Source: Halomonas almeriensis
GTDB taxonomy: Bacteria; Pseudomonadota; Gammaproteobacteria; Pseudomonadales; Halomonadaceae
DNA: 64,000 bases
Assembly (NCBI RefSeq): GCF_030409235.1
Contig: NZ_JAUFPO010000017.1
Span: forward strand, 1 to 64,000
Reading direction: 5' to 3'
Shown here: positions 17,355 to 27,816 of the stretch, one piece after another
Position numbering within the stretch: the stretch's first letter is position 1
Layout of the letters: each line of letters opens with the position of its first letter
The notes under the pieces: generated by a model
Seen by the model: the letters and a program-made list of their open reading frames with translations, nothing else
Database searches by the model: none
What the model was told of the DNA's origin: nothing
Translations under genes and position numbers: made by a program

Positions 17355-17978
17355 TCATTGCGTGGTGGATGACGCCCTCGTCGGTTTACCGGCGGGGGCG
17401 TTGTCGTGTGGGGCGGCGTTGTCTGCAGGATGCGTCTCGCACAGGCGGTTCATGCGGGTCAGCGCCTGGTCGGCGCCTTTCAGGCTGAAGACCATGAACC
17501 AGTAGTCCTCCGCGGCGCGGTGAATGCGCAGGCGCAGTGTCTCGCCGTGGCGCATGCCATCGAGCAGGGCGCTGGTATCCGGCATCGTCAGGCGCACATA
17601 GAAGCCGTCGTCGCCGCGCTCGGTGATAAAGGCCGCCTCGCCGGTATACACATCGCCCTGATCGATCATCACATCCACCGGCACCCGATCCCAGGTGGTG
17701 CTCTCGGCCTGGACCTCGTCGAGCATCACGCGAATCTCCAGCCAGCGCTGCCCGCAGGCGCCGGGCGTGGCGTTGACACTGAGCACGCTGTCCGAGTAGC
17801 TGCTCTGTTCGATAGCGCGCACATGGCGCTCCTCGCCCAGGGTCAGGCGCAAGGAATGCCAGTCGCCATGGGGCTGGGCATCGCGGATGTTATAGCTCGT
17901 GGCCAGGGCCGGGGCCACCAGCAACCAGGCCAGCAGGCCGGCGAGCAAGCCGCGCGCCAGAAAAGTGACAGGACGCAT
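17355..17978 (-). CDS. Secreted hypothetical protein
   Basis: 207-residue protein that I do not recognise. The start MRPVTFLARG opens a clear signal peptide (LLAGLLAWLLVAPALATSYN), so the mature protein is probably periplasmic. The mature part is predicted mostly beta (HSLRLTLGEERHVRAI, RWLEIRVMLDEVQAES, GFYVRLTMPDTSALLDGM) with a single internal Cys before QRWLE and another near the C terminus (RLCETH), which could form a disulfide. The last 25 residues are polar and low in complexity. It is divergent from the amino-acid ABC operon; no functional link is evident. Confidence 0.7.
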   Translation of the reverse strand: MRPVTFLARGLLAGLLAWLLVAPALATSYNIRDAQPHGDWHSLRLTLGEERHVRAIEQSSYSDSVLSVNATPGACGQRWLEIRVMLDEVQAESTTWDRVPVDVMIDQGDVYTGEAAFITERGDDGFYVRLTMPDTSALLDGMRHGETLRLRIHRAAEDYWFMVFSLKGADQALTRMNRLCETHPADNAAPHDNAPAGKPTRASSTTQ

Positions 17979-18110
17979 GCGTATAGTCTCAATGTGACAA
18001 ACGTTTAATGGCAGCGTTGCCGAATCAATAGCAGCGTTGCTAGATTCGCAAGGGTCGCATTGCGAACTCATGCGTGCACATAACACGACAACAAATTGGA
18101 GTTTCTGGTT

Positions 18111-19139
18111 ATGCGTAACAACAACAAGACGCTGGTAGCCCTATCCCTCGCTACCCTGTCGCTTGGAACCGCCGCGACCGCCTCGGCCGCTACCCTGGAC
18201 GAGGTCAAGGAACGCGGTGAACTGCGTTGTGGCGTGAATGTCGGCCTTGCCGGCTTCTCGGCCTCCGACGAAGACGGCACTTGGCAGGGCCTGGATGTGG
18301 AAACCTGCCGCGCCCTGTCCTCTGCCATCTTCGGTGACCCCGAACACGTGGCATTCACACCCCTTACCGCCAAGGAACGCTTCACGGCGCTGCAGTCCGG
18401 CGAAATTGACGTTCTCTCGCGCAACACTACCTGGACGGCCACTCGCGATAACTCCCTGGGCCTGAACTTTACCGCCACCACCTTCTACGACGGCCAGGGC
18501 TTCATGGTCGATAAGGACCTGGAAATCGAGAGCCTCGAGGACCTCAATGGTGCTTCGATCTGCATCCAGTCCGGCACCACCCACGAGCTCAACCTCGCCG
18601 ACTACTTCCCCTCCCGCGACATCGACATCAACACCGTGACCTTCGATACCCCGGACCAGACGGCCCAGGGCTTTGCCAGTGGTCGCTGTGATGTGCTGAC
18701 CTCGGATACCTCGCAGCTCAGCGCCCTGCGCCTGCAGCTCCCCGAGCCCGACAGCGTCGAGATCCTCACCGAGCTGATCTCCAAGGAGCCGCTTGGCCCC
18801 GTGGTGCGCCAGGGCGATGACCAGTGGCTGGATATCGTGCAGTGGGCCATCTTCGCCATGATCAATGCCGAGGAAATGGGCATCAATAGCGACAATGTCG
18901 ATGAGATGAAGGAAAACCCGCCCAATCCCGGTGTGGCGCGCCTGCTCGGTGTCGACGGCACCTATGGCGAGCAGCTGGGCCTGAGCAATGACTGGGCCTA
19001 CAACATCATTTCCCAGGTGGGTAACTATGGTGAAGTCTTCGCCGATACCGTGGGCGAGAATTCCCCGCTGGGCATCAGCCGAGGCATGAACGCGCTGTGG
19101 AACGAAGGCGGCATCCTCTACGCGCCGCCGGTCCGTTGA
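18111..19139 (+). CDS. aapJ: General L-amino-acid ABC transporter substrate-binding protein
   Basis: 342-residue periplasmic binding protein of the AapJ/BztA family. The signal peptide MRNNNKTLVALSLATLSLGTAATASA is followed by the family-typical TLDEVKERGELRCGVNVGLAGFS and WQGLDVETCRALSSAIFGD. Captures L-amino acids for the membrane complex encoded downstream. The start is taken at the ATG with GGAG about 10 bases upstream. First gene of the operon aapJ-aapQ-aapM-aapP. Proximity to lysine/pipecolate genes hints at, but does not prove, basic amino-acid uptake. Confidence 0.92.
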   Translation: MRNNNKTLVALSLATLSLGTAATASAATLDEVKERGELRCGVNVGLAGFSASDEDGTWQGLDVETCRALSSAIFGDPEHVAFTPLTAKERFTALQSGEIDVLSRNTTWTATRDNSLGLNFTATTFYDGQGFMVDKDLEIESLEDLNGASICIQSGTTHELNLADYFPSRDIDINTVTFDTPDQTAQGFASGRCDVLTSDTSQLSALRLQLPEPDSVEILTELISKEPLGPVVRQGDDQWLDIVQWAIFAMINAEEMGINSDNVDEMKENPPNPGVARLLGVDGTYGEQLGLSNDWAYNIISQVGNYGEVFADTVGENSPLGISRGMNALWNEGGILYAPPVR

Positions 19140-19226
19140 GCCAGCGTCACTGACGGATTCCACGTTTCCCGGGTCGGGACGGCCCGGCCCATGATCGTGT
19201 TCGCGCCACCCTGACGGGTGGCAGCC

Positions 19227-19254
19227 AGCGGCCCCGGCACATGTCGGGGCCGCT
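19227..19254 (+). other. Intercistronic hairpin after aapJ
   Basis: AGCGGCCCCG pairs perfectly with CGGGGCCGCT across an 8-base loop. There is no T run. In binding-protein operons such a structure commonly stabilises the upstream mRNA, favouring excess binding protein over permease. Confidence 0.55.
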
Positions 19255-19343
19255 GCAGCGATCGGGTCGTGTCATGTTCCGTTGATTTCTGCTTCCGCCG
19301 CCTCTCGGGGTGGCGGATCGTGATATCCCGTTCGAGGCTCGAC

Positions 19344-20522
19344 ATGCAGCGTTCTTCTACATCCGAACGGGGGCCGCTATGGCGTGACCCCGCCGTTCGT
19401 GCGTTGGTGATCCAGGCGGTTCTGCTGCTGGCCCTGCTGGGCTTCATCGCCATGATAGTGAGCAACACCCTGTCCAACCTGGAGGCGCGTGGCATCACCA
19501 CGGGCTTCGGCTTTCTCCAGGAACGGGCCGGTTTCTCCATTCCCCAGACCCTGATCGAATACAGCGGTGACAGCAGCTATGCCCGTACCTTCGTGGTGGG
19601 CCTGCTGAACACCCTGCTGGTTTCTGCCATGGGCATCGTGGCGGCGACCATCATCGGCTTTGCGGTGGGCATCGCGCGACTGTCGAGCAACTGGCTGATG
19701 GCCAAGCTCGCCGCCGCCTATGTCGAAATCTTTCGCAATATCCCGCTGCTGGTGCAGATTCTGTTCTGGTACTTCGCCGTCCTGCAGGCGTTACCGAGTC
19801 CGCGCCAGAGCATGTCGCTGTTCGAGGCTTTCTTCCTCAACGTGCGTGGCCTGGTGGTGCCGGCGCCCGAGCCCCTGCCGGGCTTCTCGGCGACGCTCTG
19901 GGCGCTGTTGCTGGCCGTGGTCGCCGTGGTGGCACTGACGATCTACGCGCGGCGCCTGCAGACCCGTACCGGCAAGGCACTGCCCGTCTTTCGCCTCGGC
20001 GCGTTGATCCTGATCGGCCTGCCGTTGCTGGTCTTCCTGCTCACCGGCCAGCCGCTCGAGTGGGAGATACCGGCCATGGCCGGCTTCAACTTCCAGGGCG
20101 GCGTGACCGTCATCCCGGAGCTGGTGGCGCTGTGGCTGGCGCTGTCCATCTACACGGCGTCGTTCATCGCCGAGATCGTGCGTTCGGGCATTCAGTCGGT
20201 GCCCAAGGGGCAGACCGAGGCGGCCAAGGCGATCAGCCTGCCCGGCGATGTGACCCTGCGCAAGATCGTCATCCCTCAGGCCATGCGGGTCATTGTGCCG
20301 CAGTTGACCAGCCAGTATCTCAACCTGACCAAGAACTCCTCGCTGGCCACCGCCATCGGGTATCCGGATCTGGTCGCGGTGTTTGCCGGAACGGCTCTCA
20401 ACCAGACCGGTCAGGCCATCGAGATCGTCGCCATCACCATGGCGGTCTATCTGGTGATCAGCCTGGTGGTCTCGGCGCTGATGAACCTCTACAACGCGCG
20501 CACTTTGCTCAAGGAGCGATGA
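19344..20522 (+). CDS. aapQ: Amino-acid ABC transporter permease (AapQ/BztB type)
   Basis: 392-residue inner-membrane permease of the HisM/GlnP superfamily. The N terminus MQRSSTSERGPLWRDPAVRA precedes the first helix. The body has the typical NTLLVSAMGIVAATIIGFAVGI and EIFRNIPLLVQILFWYF. A long extra membrane/periplasmic section (about residues 160-260) distinguishes AapQ/BztB from short GlnP. The ATPase-contact loop is EAAKAISLPGDVTLRKIVIPQAMRVIVP. The start was chosen downstream of a long in-frame extension lacking homologous features. Pairs with AapM; their genes are 1 base apart. Confidence 0.91.
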   Translation: MQRSSTSERGPLWRDPAVRALVIQAVLLLALLGFIAMIVSNTLSNLEARGITTGFGFLQERAGFSIPQTLIEYSGDSSYARTFVVGLLNTLLVSAMGIVAATIIGFAVGIARLSSNWLMAKLAAAYVEIFRNIPLLVQILFWYFAVLQALPSPRQSMSLFEAFFLNVRGLVVPAPEPLPGFSATLWALLLAVVAVVALTIYARRLQTRTGKALPVFRLGALILIGLPLLVFLLTGQPLEWEIPAMAGFNFQGGVTVIPELVALWLALSIYTASFIAEIVRSGIQSVPKGQTEAAKAISLPGDVTLRKIVIPQAMRVIVPQLTSQYLNLTKNSSLATAIGYPDLVAVFAGTALNQTGQAIEIVAITMAVYLVISLVVSALMNLYNARTLLKER

Positions 20523-20523
20523 G

Positions 20524-21618
20524 ATGACGACACGAACCGAGATGATCGAGGCGCGTCGTCCGCCGGACATGCGCCGTGGCGCGGTCGGCTGGTTGCGCGC
20601 CAATCTGTTCAATGGCCCGCTCAACAGCGTGGTCAGCGTGATTACCATGGTGCTGCTGGCCATGATGCTGTGGCCCATGGCCAAGTGGGCCCTGATCGAC
20701 GCCGACTGGCTGGGCTCGACTCGCGAGGCCTGCACGGGCGAGGGCGCCTGCTGGGTGTTCATCAGTGCGCGCTTCGAGACCATCATCTATGGCTTCTATC
20801 CCGACCCGGAGCGCTGGCGGGTGGATATCGTGCTGGCCATGCTGACGCTGCTGGTGGCCTGGCTGGCCATTCCGCGGCTGCCGGCCAAGCGCTGGGTGGG
20901 CGCCTTTGCCCTGGTCGGCTTCCCGATCGTGGCCTATGTGTTGCTGATCGGTGGCCACTTCGGTCTCGAGGTGGTACCGACCCGCGAGTGGGGCGGGCTG
21001 ATGCTGACCCTGACGGTGGCCACCGTGGGCATCGTCGGTTCGCTGCCGATCGGCGTGGTGCTGGCTCTCGGGCGGCGTTCGCAGATGCCGCTGGTGCGCA
21101 GCCTGTGCGTGGTGTTCATCGAGTTCTGGCGTGGCGTGCCCTTGATCACGGTGCTGTTCATGGCCTCGGTCATGCTGCCGCTGTTCGTGCCCACCGAGGT
21201 CGAGTTCGACAAGCTGTTGCGCGCCCTGATCGGCATCATGTTCTTCTGGAGTGCCTACATGGCCGAGGTCGTGCGGGGTGGCCTGCAGGCGATTCCCTCC
21301 GGCCAGGAGGAAGCGGCCAAGGCACTGGGGCTGGGCTACTGGCGCCGCATGGGGCTGATCGTGCTACCCCAGGCGCTGAAGCTGGTGATTCCCGGCATCG
21401 TCAACACCTTCATCGCGCTGTTCAAGGACACCTCGCTGGTGTTGATCATCGGCCTGTTCGATCTGCTGGCGATCATTCGCGCGGGTCTCACCGACAGCAA
21501 CTGGCTGGGCTTTGCCACCGAGGGCTATGTTTTCGCCGCGCTGATGTTCTGGGTCTTCTGTTTCAGCATGTCGCGCTACAGTCAGTATATAGAGCGACGC
21601 CTGCATACCGGCCACTGA
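20524..21618 (+). CDS. aapM: Amino-acid ABC transporter permease (AapM/BztC type)
   Basis: 364-residue partner permease. The N-terminal third has its own helices (VVSVITMVLLAMMLWPMAKWALID) and the C-terminal 220 residues form the core BPD permease domain: LTLTVATVGIVGSLPIGVVLALGRRS, EFWRGVPLITVLFMASVMLPLF and the coupling loop EEAAKALGLGYWRRMGLIVLPQALKLVIPG. Forms the translocation channel with AapQ. It starts immediately after the aapQ stop, so the two are probably translationally coupled. Confidence 0.91.
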   Translation: MTTRTEMIEARRPPDMRRGAVGWLRANLFNGPLNSVVSVITMVLLAMMLWPMAKWALIDADWLGSTREACTGEGACWVFISARFETIIYGFYPDPERWRVDIVLAMLTLLVAWLAIPRLPAKRWVGAFALVGFPIVAYVLLIGGHFGLEVVPTREWGGLMLTLTVATVGIVGSLPIGVVLALGRRSQMPLVRSLCVVFIEFWRGVPLITVLFMASVMLPLFVPTEVEFDKLLRALIGIMFFWSAYMAEVVRGGLQAIPSGQEEAAKALGLGYWRRMGLIVLPQALKLVIPGIVNTFIALFKDTSLVLIIGLFDLLAIIRAGLTDSNWLGFATEGYVFAALMFWVFCFSMSRYSQYIERRLHTGH

Positions 21619-21651
21619 GAGGAGCAATCAATCATTGATTGCCACCTCTCA
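21616..21651 (+). other. Intercistronic hairpin aapM-aapP
   Basis: Long stem TGAGAGG-A-GCAATCAA closing a TCA loop and returning as TTGATTGC-CA-CCTCTCA; it begins with the aapM stop codon. No T run follows, so mRNA stabilisation or processing is more likely than termination. Confidence 0.6.
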
Positions 21652-21721
21652 GCCAAGGTGTCTTTTGCGACGGCACCGGGCTCAGAGAATTGCTCGCGTT
21701 TAAGAACAAGGATATATCGTC

Positions 21722-22495
21722 ATGACGGCAAACAATTCGGCAAGCGCTTCCTCCGCGGATACTCCGATGATCGAGGTGGAGGGGCTCAATAAGTGGTACG
21801 GCGACTTTCATGTGCTGCGCGACATCGACCTGACGGTGGCGCGCGGTGAGCGCATCGTCGTCTGCGGGCCTTCGGGTTCGGGCAAGTCGACCCTGATCCG
21901 TTGCTTCAATCATCTGGAGTCGCATCAGCAGGGCCGCATCACGGTCGATGGCGTGACCATGACCCAGGACATCAAGCGCATCGAGCAGATTCGCCGCAAT
22001 GTCGGCATGGTCTTCCAGCATTTCAATCTGTTTCCGCACCTTTCGGTGCTCGACAACTGTTGCATCTCCCAGACCTGGGTGCAGAAAAAGCCTCGGGCCG
22101 AGGCCGAGAAGACCGCCCGGGAGTTTCTCGAGCGGGTGCAAATCGCCGATCAGGCCCACAAGTATCCGGGGCAGTTATCCGGTGGTCAGCAGCAGCGCGT
22201 GGCCATTGCCCGGGCCCTGTGCATGCGCCCCGAGGTCATGCTGTTCGATGAACCGACCTCGGCACTCGACCCGGAAATGATCAAGGAAGTGCTGGATGTC
22301 ATGGTCGAGCTGGCCCAGGACGGCATGACCATGCTGTGCGTGACCCACGAGATGGGCTTCGCCAAGACGGTGGCCGACCGGGTGATCTTCATGGACCAAG
22401 GCCAGGTCATCGAGCAGGCACCGCCGCAGACCTTCTTCAACCATCCCGAATCCGAGCGGACGAAGTTGTTTCTGAGTCAGATTCTGGGGCACTAG
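21722..22495 (+). CDS. aapP: Amino-acid ABC transporter ATP-binding protein
   Basis: 257-residue ATPase of the GlnQ/HisP family that energises the AapQM permease. Walker A is [19 protein letters not shown], the Q-loop is [19 protein letters not shown], the signature [17 protein letters not shown], Walker [16 protein letters not shown] and the switch histidine in [10 protein letters not shown]. Last gene of the operon, separated from aapM by a 100-bp gap containing a hairpin. Immediately downstream lies a palindromic repeat that could act as an operon end. Confidence 0.95.
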   Translation: MTANNSASASSADTPMIEVEGLNKWYGDFHVLRDIDLTVARGERIVVCGPSGSGKSTLIRCFNHLESHQQGRITVDGVTMTQDIKRIEQIRRNVGMVFQHFNLFPHLSVLDNCCISQTWVQKKPRAEAEKTAREFLERVQIADQAHKYPGQLSGGQQQRVAIARALCMRPEVMLFDEPTSALDPEMIKEVLDVMVELAQDGMTMLCVTHEMGFAKTVADRVIFMDQGQVIEQAPPQTFFNHPESERTKLFLSQILGH

Positions 22496-22521
22496 GCCCA
22501 GTGGCCGGCAGGGGCTTTTCC

Positions 22522-22620
22522 GGCGACAGGGCTCGGCGAGGGCGCTGTAAACCCGTCCATGGGCGCTACATCCGCCATTCATGGCGGATGACCCTCGCTT
22601 CGCCCTGTCCCCGGCGCCCG
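22522..22620. repeat. Dispersed palindromic repeat, copy 2
   Basis: A large palindrome. CATCCGCCAT/ATGGCGGATG forms a perfect 10-bp inner stem with a TC loop. GCGAGGG pairs with CCCTCGC, and GACAGGGC with GCCCTGTC. The same sequence, interrupted by an insert, is present downstream of ahpF (17141-17320). It may act as an REP-like mRNA stabiliser or terminator. The rest of 22496-22716 is featureless. Confidence 0.75.
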
Positions 22621-22716
22621 TGGTCATGAATGGCCGTGCTCACAGTACGAACGCTTTTTTGCGTTCTGGCCCGTGTTGCGAGCTGTGGCGAATGTTTGCC
22701 GGCTGAGGGGCGCATC

Positions 22717-23997
22717 TCAAGCGACGATGCGCAGGCATTGTCCGGCGTGGTAGAGGGTGAAGCCGCTTTCGTAGGCCTTGCTCCATAGCGGCTTGGCGCG
22801 CAGTGGCGGGGCGCGTCGCACGGGTAGGGGCAGGCTGCTGTCGTCGCCGTGGGTGAGGTAGCGGGCAAAGCCTTTGCCGACTACGGTGCCGGTGGTGATG
22901 CCCCGGCCGTTGTAGCCGGCGGCGGCGAGAATGCCCGGGGCCGGTTCGAACAGGCGCAGGGTGTGATCTGGCGTGAAGCCAACCTGGCCGGTCCAGCTGC
23001 ATTCCCAGTCGACGCGCCCTAGCTGTGGGAAGTAATGGCGCTGGATGCGGTCGGCCCAGCAGCGCAGGAAGGCCGCCGGCTTGGTCTCGCCACGCCCCAG
23101 GCTACCCAGGATCAGGCGCCCTTGAGCGTCGCGGCGCATGCTGCTGAGCACCATGCGCGTATCCCAGGCGCCCTGGCGTTCGGGCAGGATATTGCCGGCG
23201 ATGTCGTCGGGCAGCGGCGGCGAAGCCACCTGGTAGAAGTGCCCGCGGAAGAAGACATCGCGCACCTGATTCCAGTGATCCTCGCTGTAGGCGTTGGTGG
23301 CGATCACCAGCTGCGGGGCCCGCACACAGCCCGCTGGTGTGTCGACCCGCCAGTCCTCTTCCTCTCGAGCGATGCCTTCGGCCGGGCTGTGGGTATACAG
23401 ATGGGCACCCGCCTGCCGGGCGGCGCGGGCCAGCCCCCGGGTGTAGGCGGTGGGGTTGAGGGTGCCGGCGCGCCGGTCGAGCAGGGCGCGCCGAATACGC
23501 TGTGTGCCGATGCGCCGCTGACAGTCCTCGCCCTCGAGCAGCTCCACCGGCGCGCCACGCTGAGAAAACTGCTGGTAACGCCGCGCCAGCTCCCGCTCGC
23601 CCCCGGCATTGTGCGCCAGATGCAGGGTGCCGGTGCGGGTGTCCTGGCAGTCGATGGCGTAGCGATCGATCAGCGCGAAGACTTCGGCGGGTGCCTCACC
23701 GAGGACGCTGTTGGCCCGCTCGCCGTTTTCCGGGCCGAGCGCCTCGAGGATGTCGTCCGGCGGAATCCACATTCCGGCGTTGACTAGGCCGACGCTGCGC
23801 CCTGAGCCCCCGCTGGGAATCTCGCCGGCTTCCAGCAGGGCCACCGACACGCCCGCTTCGGCGAGATGAATGGCCGTGCTCAGCCCGGTTATGCCACCAC
23901 CGATCACGGCGACATCCGCCGAAGCCTCGCCTGACAGCGGCGTAGCGTCATGCAACGGCTCGAGGGATGTGGACGTCCAGACGCAGGTCGAGTGCAT
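22717..23997 (-). CDS. amaA: FAD-dependent amine oxidoreductase, probable L-pipecolate oxidase
   Basis: 426-residue flavoprotein of the DadA/PuuB group. The N-terminal FAD motif is DVAVIGGGITGLSTAIHLAEAGVSVALLEAGEIPSGGSGRS; the C-terminal FAD/active-site region is YNGRGITTGTVVGKGFARYL. In Pseudomonas putida the AmaA L-pipecolate oxidase gene lies beside amaB, an aldehyde dehydrogenase of the same type as the neighbour at 24087-25580. That context is why I name it amaA; from sequence alone a gamma-glutamylputrescine oxidase role would be equally possible. Product expected: piperideine-6-carboxylate. Same strand as amaB, 89 bases downstream. Confidence 0.72.
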   Translation of the reverse strand: MHSTCVWTSTSLEPLHDATPLSGEASADVAVIGGGITGLSTAIHLAEAGVSVALLEAGEIPSGGSGRSVGLVNAGMWIPPDDILEALGPENGERANSVLGEAPAEVFALIDRYAIDCQDTRTGTLHLAHNAGGERELARRYQQFSQRGAPVELLEGEDCQRRIGTQRIRRALLDRRAGTLNPTAYTRGLARAARQAGAHLYTHSPAEGIAREEEDWRVDTPAGCVRAPQLVIATNAYSEDHWNQVRDVFFRGHFYQVASPPLPDDIAGNILPERQGAWDTRMVLSSMRRDAQGRLILGSLGRGETKPAAFLRCWADRIQRHYFPQLGRVDWECSWTGQVGFTPDHTLRLFEPAPGILAAAGYNGRGITTGTVVGKGFARYLTHGDDSSLPLPVRRAPPLRAKPLWSKAYESGFTLYHAGQCLRIVA

Positions 23998-24086
23998 ACG
24001 GCGCTCCTGACAGCTTCAGGCCAATGCCATGGGGAATGACCGGGTTCCGCCGTCGTCACCGGGTGTCGACGGCGGGGGCCGAGGGC

Positions 24087-25580
<1,494 letters not shown>

Positions 25581-25741
25581 GGTGTGTCCTCTTGTGTCCG
25601 AGCCTGACGCCAAGCGTCTGTTCCAGAATGGCGGAAATGAGGCCAGTATTGACGCGCCGATTGACGGCGCTCAAACGACGTTTTATATGAAGGTCATTCC
25701 TTTTTTTCGTGAAGCGTCCTGTCTGCCTTTCGGAGCACTGC

Positions 25742-26647
25742 ATGAGCCGTCGACACCTGCCCACCCTCACCGCCATGCAATGCTTCGAGGCCTCGGTGCG
25801 GCACCTGAGCTTCACCCGCGCCGCCGATGAGCTGAACCTGACCCAGAGCGCGGTCAGCAAGCAGGTGGCGCAACTCGAGGCGACCCTGGAACATCCGCTG
25901 TTTCGCCGGGTTCGCAAGCGCCTGCAGGTCACGCCGGAAGGCGCGCTCTACCTCACCGAGGTGCGCAAGATCCTCGCCCAGGTGGAGATGTCCACGCGCT
26001 ACATGCAGTCCTACGGCGGGCAGAGCGAGGTGCTCAATGTCACCACCCTGCCGACTTTCGGCGCCCGCTGGCTGATCCCGCGGCTCTATGGGTTTCGCTT
26101 CCGCCACCCGCGTACCTACCTGAACATCACCAACCGCTCGGAGCCCTTCGACCTGGAGGAAGAGCGGGTCGATGTGGCCTTCTTCTTCGGTCATGGCGCC
26201 TGGCCGCGGGCCGAGTGCATCCGCCTGTGCGACGAGGAGCGGGTGCCGGTCTGCGCGCCCGCGGCGGTTCCGCCCGGCGGCATCAATGAGCCGCTGGCGC
26301 TGACCCGACTGGTGCTGTTGCAGAACGCCACCCGCCCCGAGGCCTGGCATGACTGGTTCGCGGCCCAGGGCTGCTATACCGAGCACAGCTACCATGGCCC
26401 GCGATTCGATACCTTCGACATGGCCCTGCGTGCTGCCCGAGCTGGCTGCGGCGTGGCGCTGGTGCCGCGCTTTCTGGCCGAGGAAGAGCTGGCCGCCGGT
26501 CAACTGATCGTGCCCTGGTCGTTCGGGCTGACCAGCCGCGAGGCCTATTATCTGGCCTACCCGGAACACAAGGCCGAAGTTGCCAGGGTCAAGGGCTTCA
26601 CCAACTGGATACTCGAGCATCTCGAGCGGCCTGCCGCCACCAGCTAG
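25742..26647 (+). CDS. LysR-family transcriptional regulator
   Basis: 301-residue LysR-type regulator. The N-terminal winged helix reads MQCFEASVRHLSFTRAADELNLTQSAVSKQVAQLE (about residues 12-46, GcvA-like), followed by a type 2 periplasmic-binding effector domain. It is transcribed divergently from amaB with a 161-bp shared promoter region, which suggests control of amaBA. Its stop codon overlaps that of the next LysR gene (CTAG at 26644-26647). The two LysR proteins are clearly paralogous. Confidence 0.92.
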   Translation: MSRRHLPTLTAMQCFEASVRHLSFTRAADELNLTQSAVSKQVAQLEATLEHPLFRRVRKRLQVTPEGALYLTEVRKILAQVEMSTRYMQSYGGQSEVLNVTTLPTFGARWLIPRLYGFRFRHPRTYLNITNRSEPFDLEEERVDVAFFFGHGAWPRAECIRLCDEERVPVCAPAAVPPGGINEPLALTRLVLLQNATRPEAWHDWFAAQGCYTEHSYHGPRFDTFDMALRAARAGCGVALVPRFLAEEELAAGQLIVPWSFGLTSREAYYLAYPEHKAEVARVKGFTNWILEHLERPAATS

Positions 26648-27549
26648 TTGATGGGCGTGTCCGCGGCGGCCCGCGTCAGGAGGTGCTCAACAAAATGTCG
26701 CACCCGGGGCAGTTCGCCGAGGTGTTCGGGGTGAACCAGATAGTAGGCATCCGGCCCGCGCAGCACATGCGGCCAGGCCAGGGCAAGGTGTCCGGCGGCC
26801 AGTTCCTCATCGACGAAGAAGCGCGGCACCAGGGCCAGGCCGCCGCCATTGAGCACGGTGGCGATCAGCATCTGGAAGGTTTCGACGCGGGTACCGTGAT
26901 AACTGTGCTCGCTGCTGATGTGTTGATCGGCAAACCAGCGATGCCAGGCATCGGGGCGTGTCGAGAGGTGCAGCAGGCGGCATTCGGCCAGGTCATGAGC
27001 CGCCCGGATCGTTTGACGCGCTAGATAGTCGGGGGCGCCGACGGCGACGACCGCCTCATCGAACAGCTTGTGGCACTCCAGGTTCGGCCAGTGGCCATGG
27101 CCGTGGAAGATGGCCACTTCGATGTTTTCGTGTTCCAGATCAAATGCCTCGACATGGTCGTGAATGCTCAGGTCGATCCGTGGATGGGCCTCCAGGAAGG
27201 CCGGAAGCTGCCGCGACAGCCAGCGGGCACCGAAGGTCGGCAGGCAGGCGACACGCAGGCGCTCGGCCTGGCCGCGGTAGGTCATGATCGAGTGCGCCGA
27301 CATCTCGATCTGCGCCAGTATCCGGCGCACCTCGGTGAGGTACTGCGAGCCCTCCGGGGTCAGCACCAGGCTGCGGCGCACGCGCCGAAACAGCTTGTGA
27401 GCCAGGTAAGCCTCAAGCTGAGCCACCTGCTTGCTGACCGCGCTCTGGGTAATGCATAGCTCATCGGCGGCCCGTGTGAAGCTCATGTGACGCGCCGCGG
27501 CCTCGAAACATTGCATGGTGATGGTCGATGGCAGATGACGCGCACTCAT
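26644..27549 (-). CDS. LysR-family transcriptional regulator (paralogue)
   Basis: 301-residue LysR-type regulator with nearly the same DNA-binding segment as its neighbour (RHLPSTITMQCFEAAARHMSFTRAADELCITQSAVSK) and a similar effector domain, including EHSYHGTR versus EHSYHGPR. I set the start at MSARHLP, since the frame is open far upstream but is not homologous there. It is divergent from the HglS-type gene at 27817 (267 bp between starts), so it may regulate 2-oxoadipate breakdown. Tail-to-tail with the other LysR gene. Confidence 0.9.
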   Translation of the reverse strand: MSARHLPSTITMQCFEAAARHMSFTRAADELCITQSAVSKQVAQLEAYLAHKLFRRVRRSLVLTPEGSQYLTEVRRILAQIEMSAHSIMTYRGQAERLRVACLPTFGARWLSRQLPAFLEAHPRIDLSIHDHVEAFDLEHENIEVAIFHGHGHWPNLECHKLFDEAVVAVGAPDYLARQTIRAAHDLAECRLLHLSTRPDAWHRWFADQHISSEHSYHGTRVETFQMLIATVLNGGGLALVPRFFVDEELAAGHLALAWPHVLRGPDAYYLVHPEHLGELPRVRHFVEHLLTRAAADTPIN

Positions 27550-27816
27550 GGCCGTTCTCCGCGGCCCGGTTCGGGGCTCTTTGGATGCTGGAATCTCATG
27601 TATAGCGCCGCTTACACTCATTTCATGGTATGGAAAGGGTAATGCATGAGCCAGAGGAATGGGTAGCCCGCTTTTTTTCGTTTGCCGGCGATAGCCTTGC
27701 TCTGTTCTCATCCATGACAGGATGGTCGTCGGTTGCCGACGACCCGTGGATTCTTTACGTCCGGGCAGGTCACCCCGAGTGCCCGCCCGGGCGAACGCAA
27801 CCCAGAGGTAGGCACG

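Noticed and set aside
22626..23882. 17-bp exact repeat ATGAATGGCCGTGCTCA at 22626 and 23866
   Set aside because: A single match of this length can occur by chance in 64 kb, and neither copy has other repeat features.
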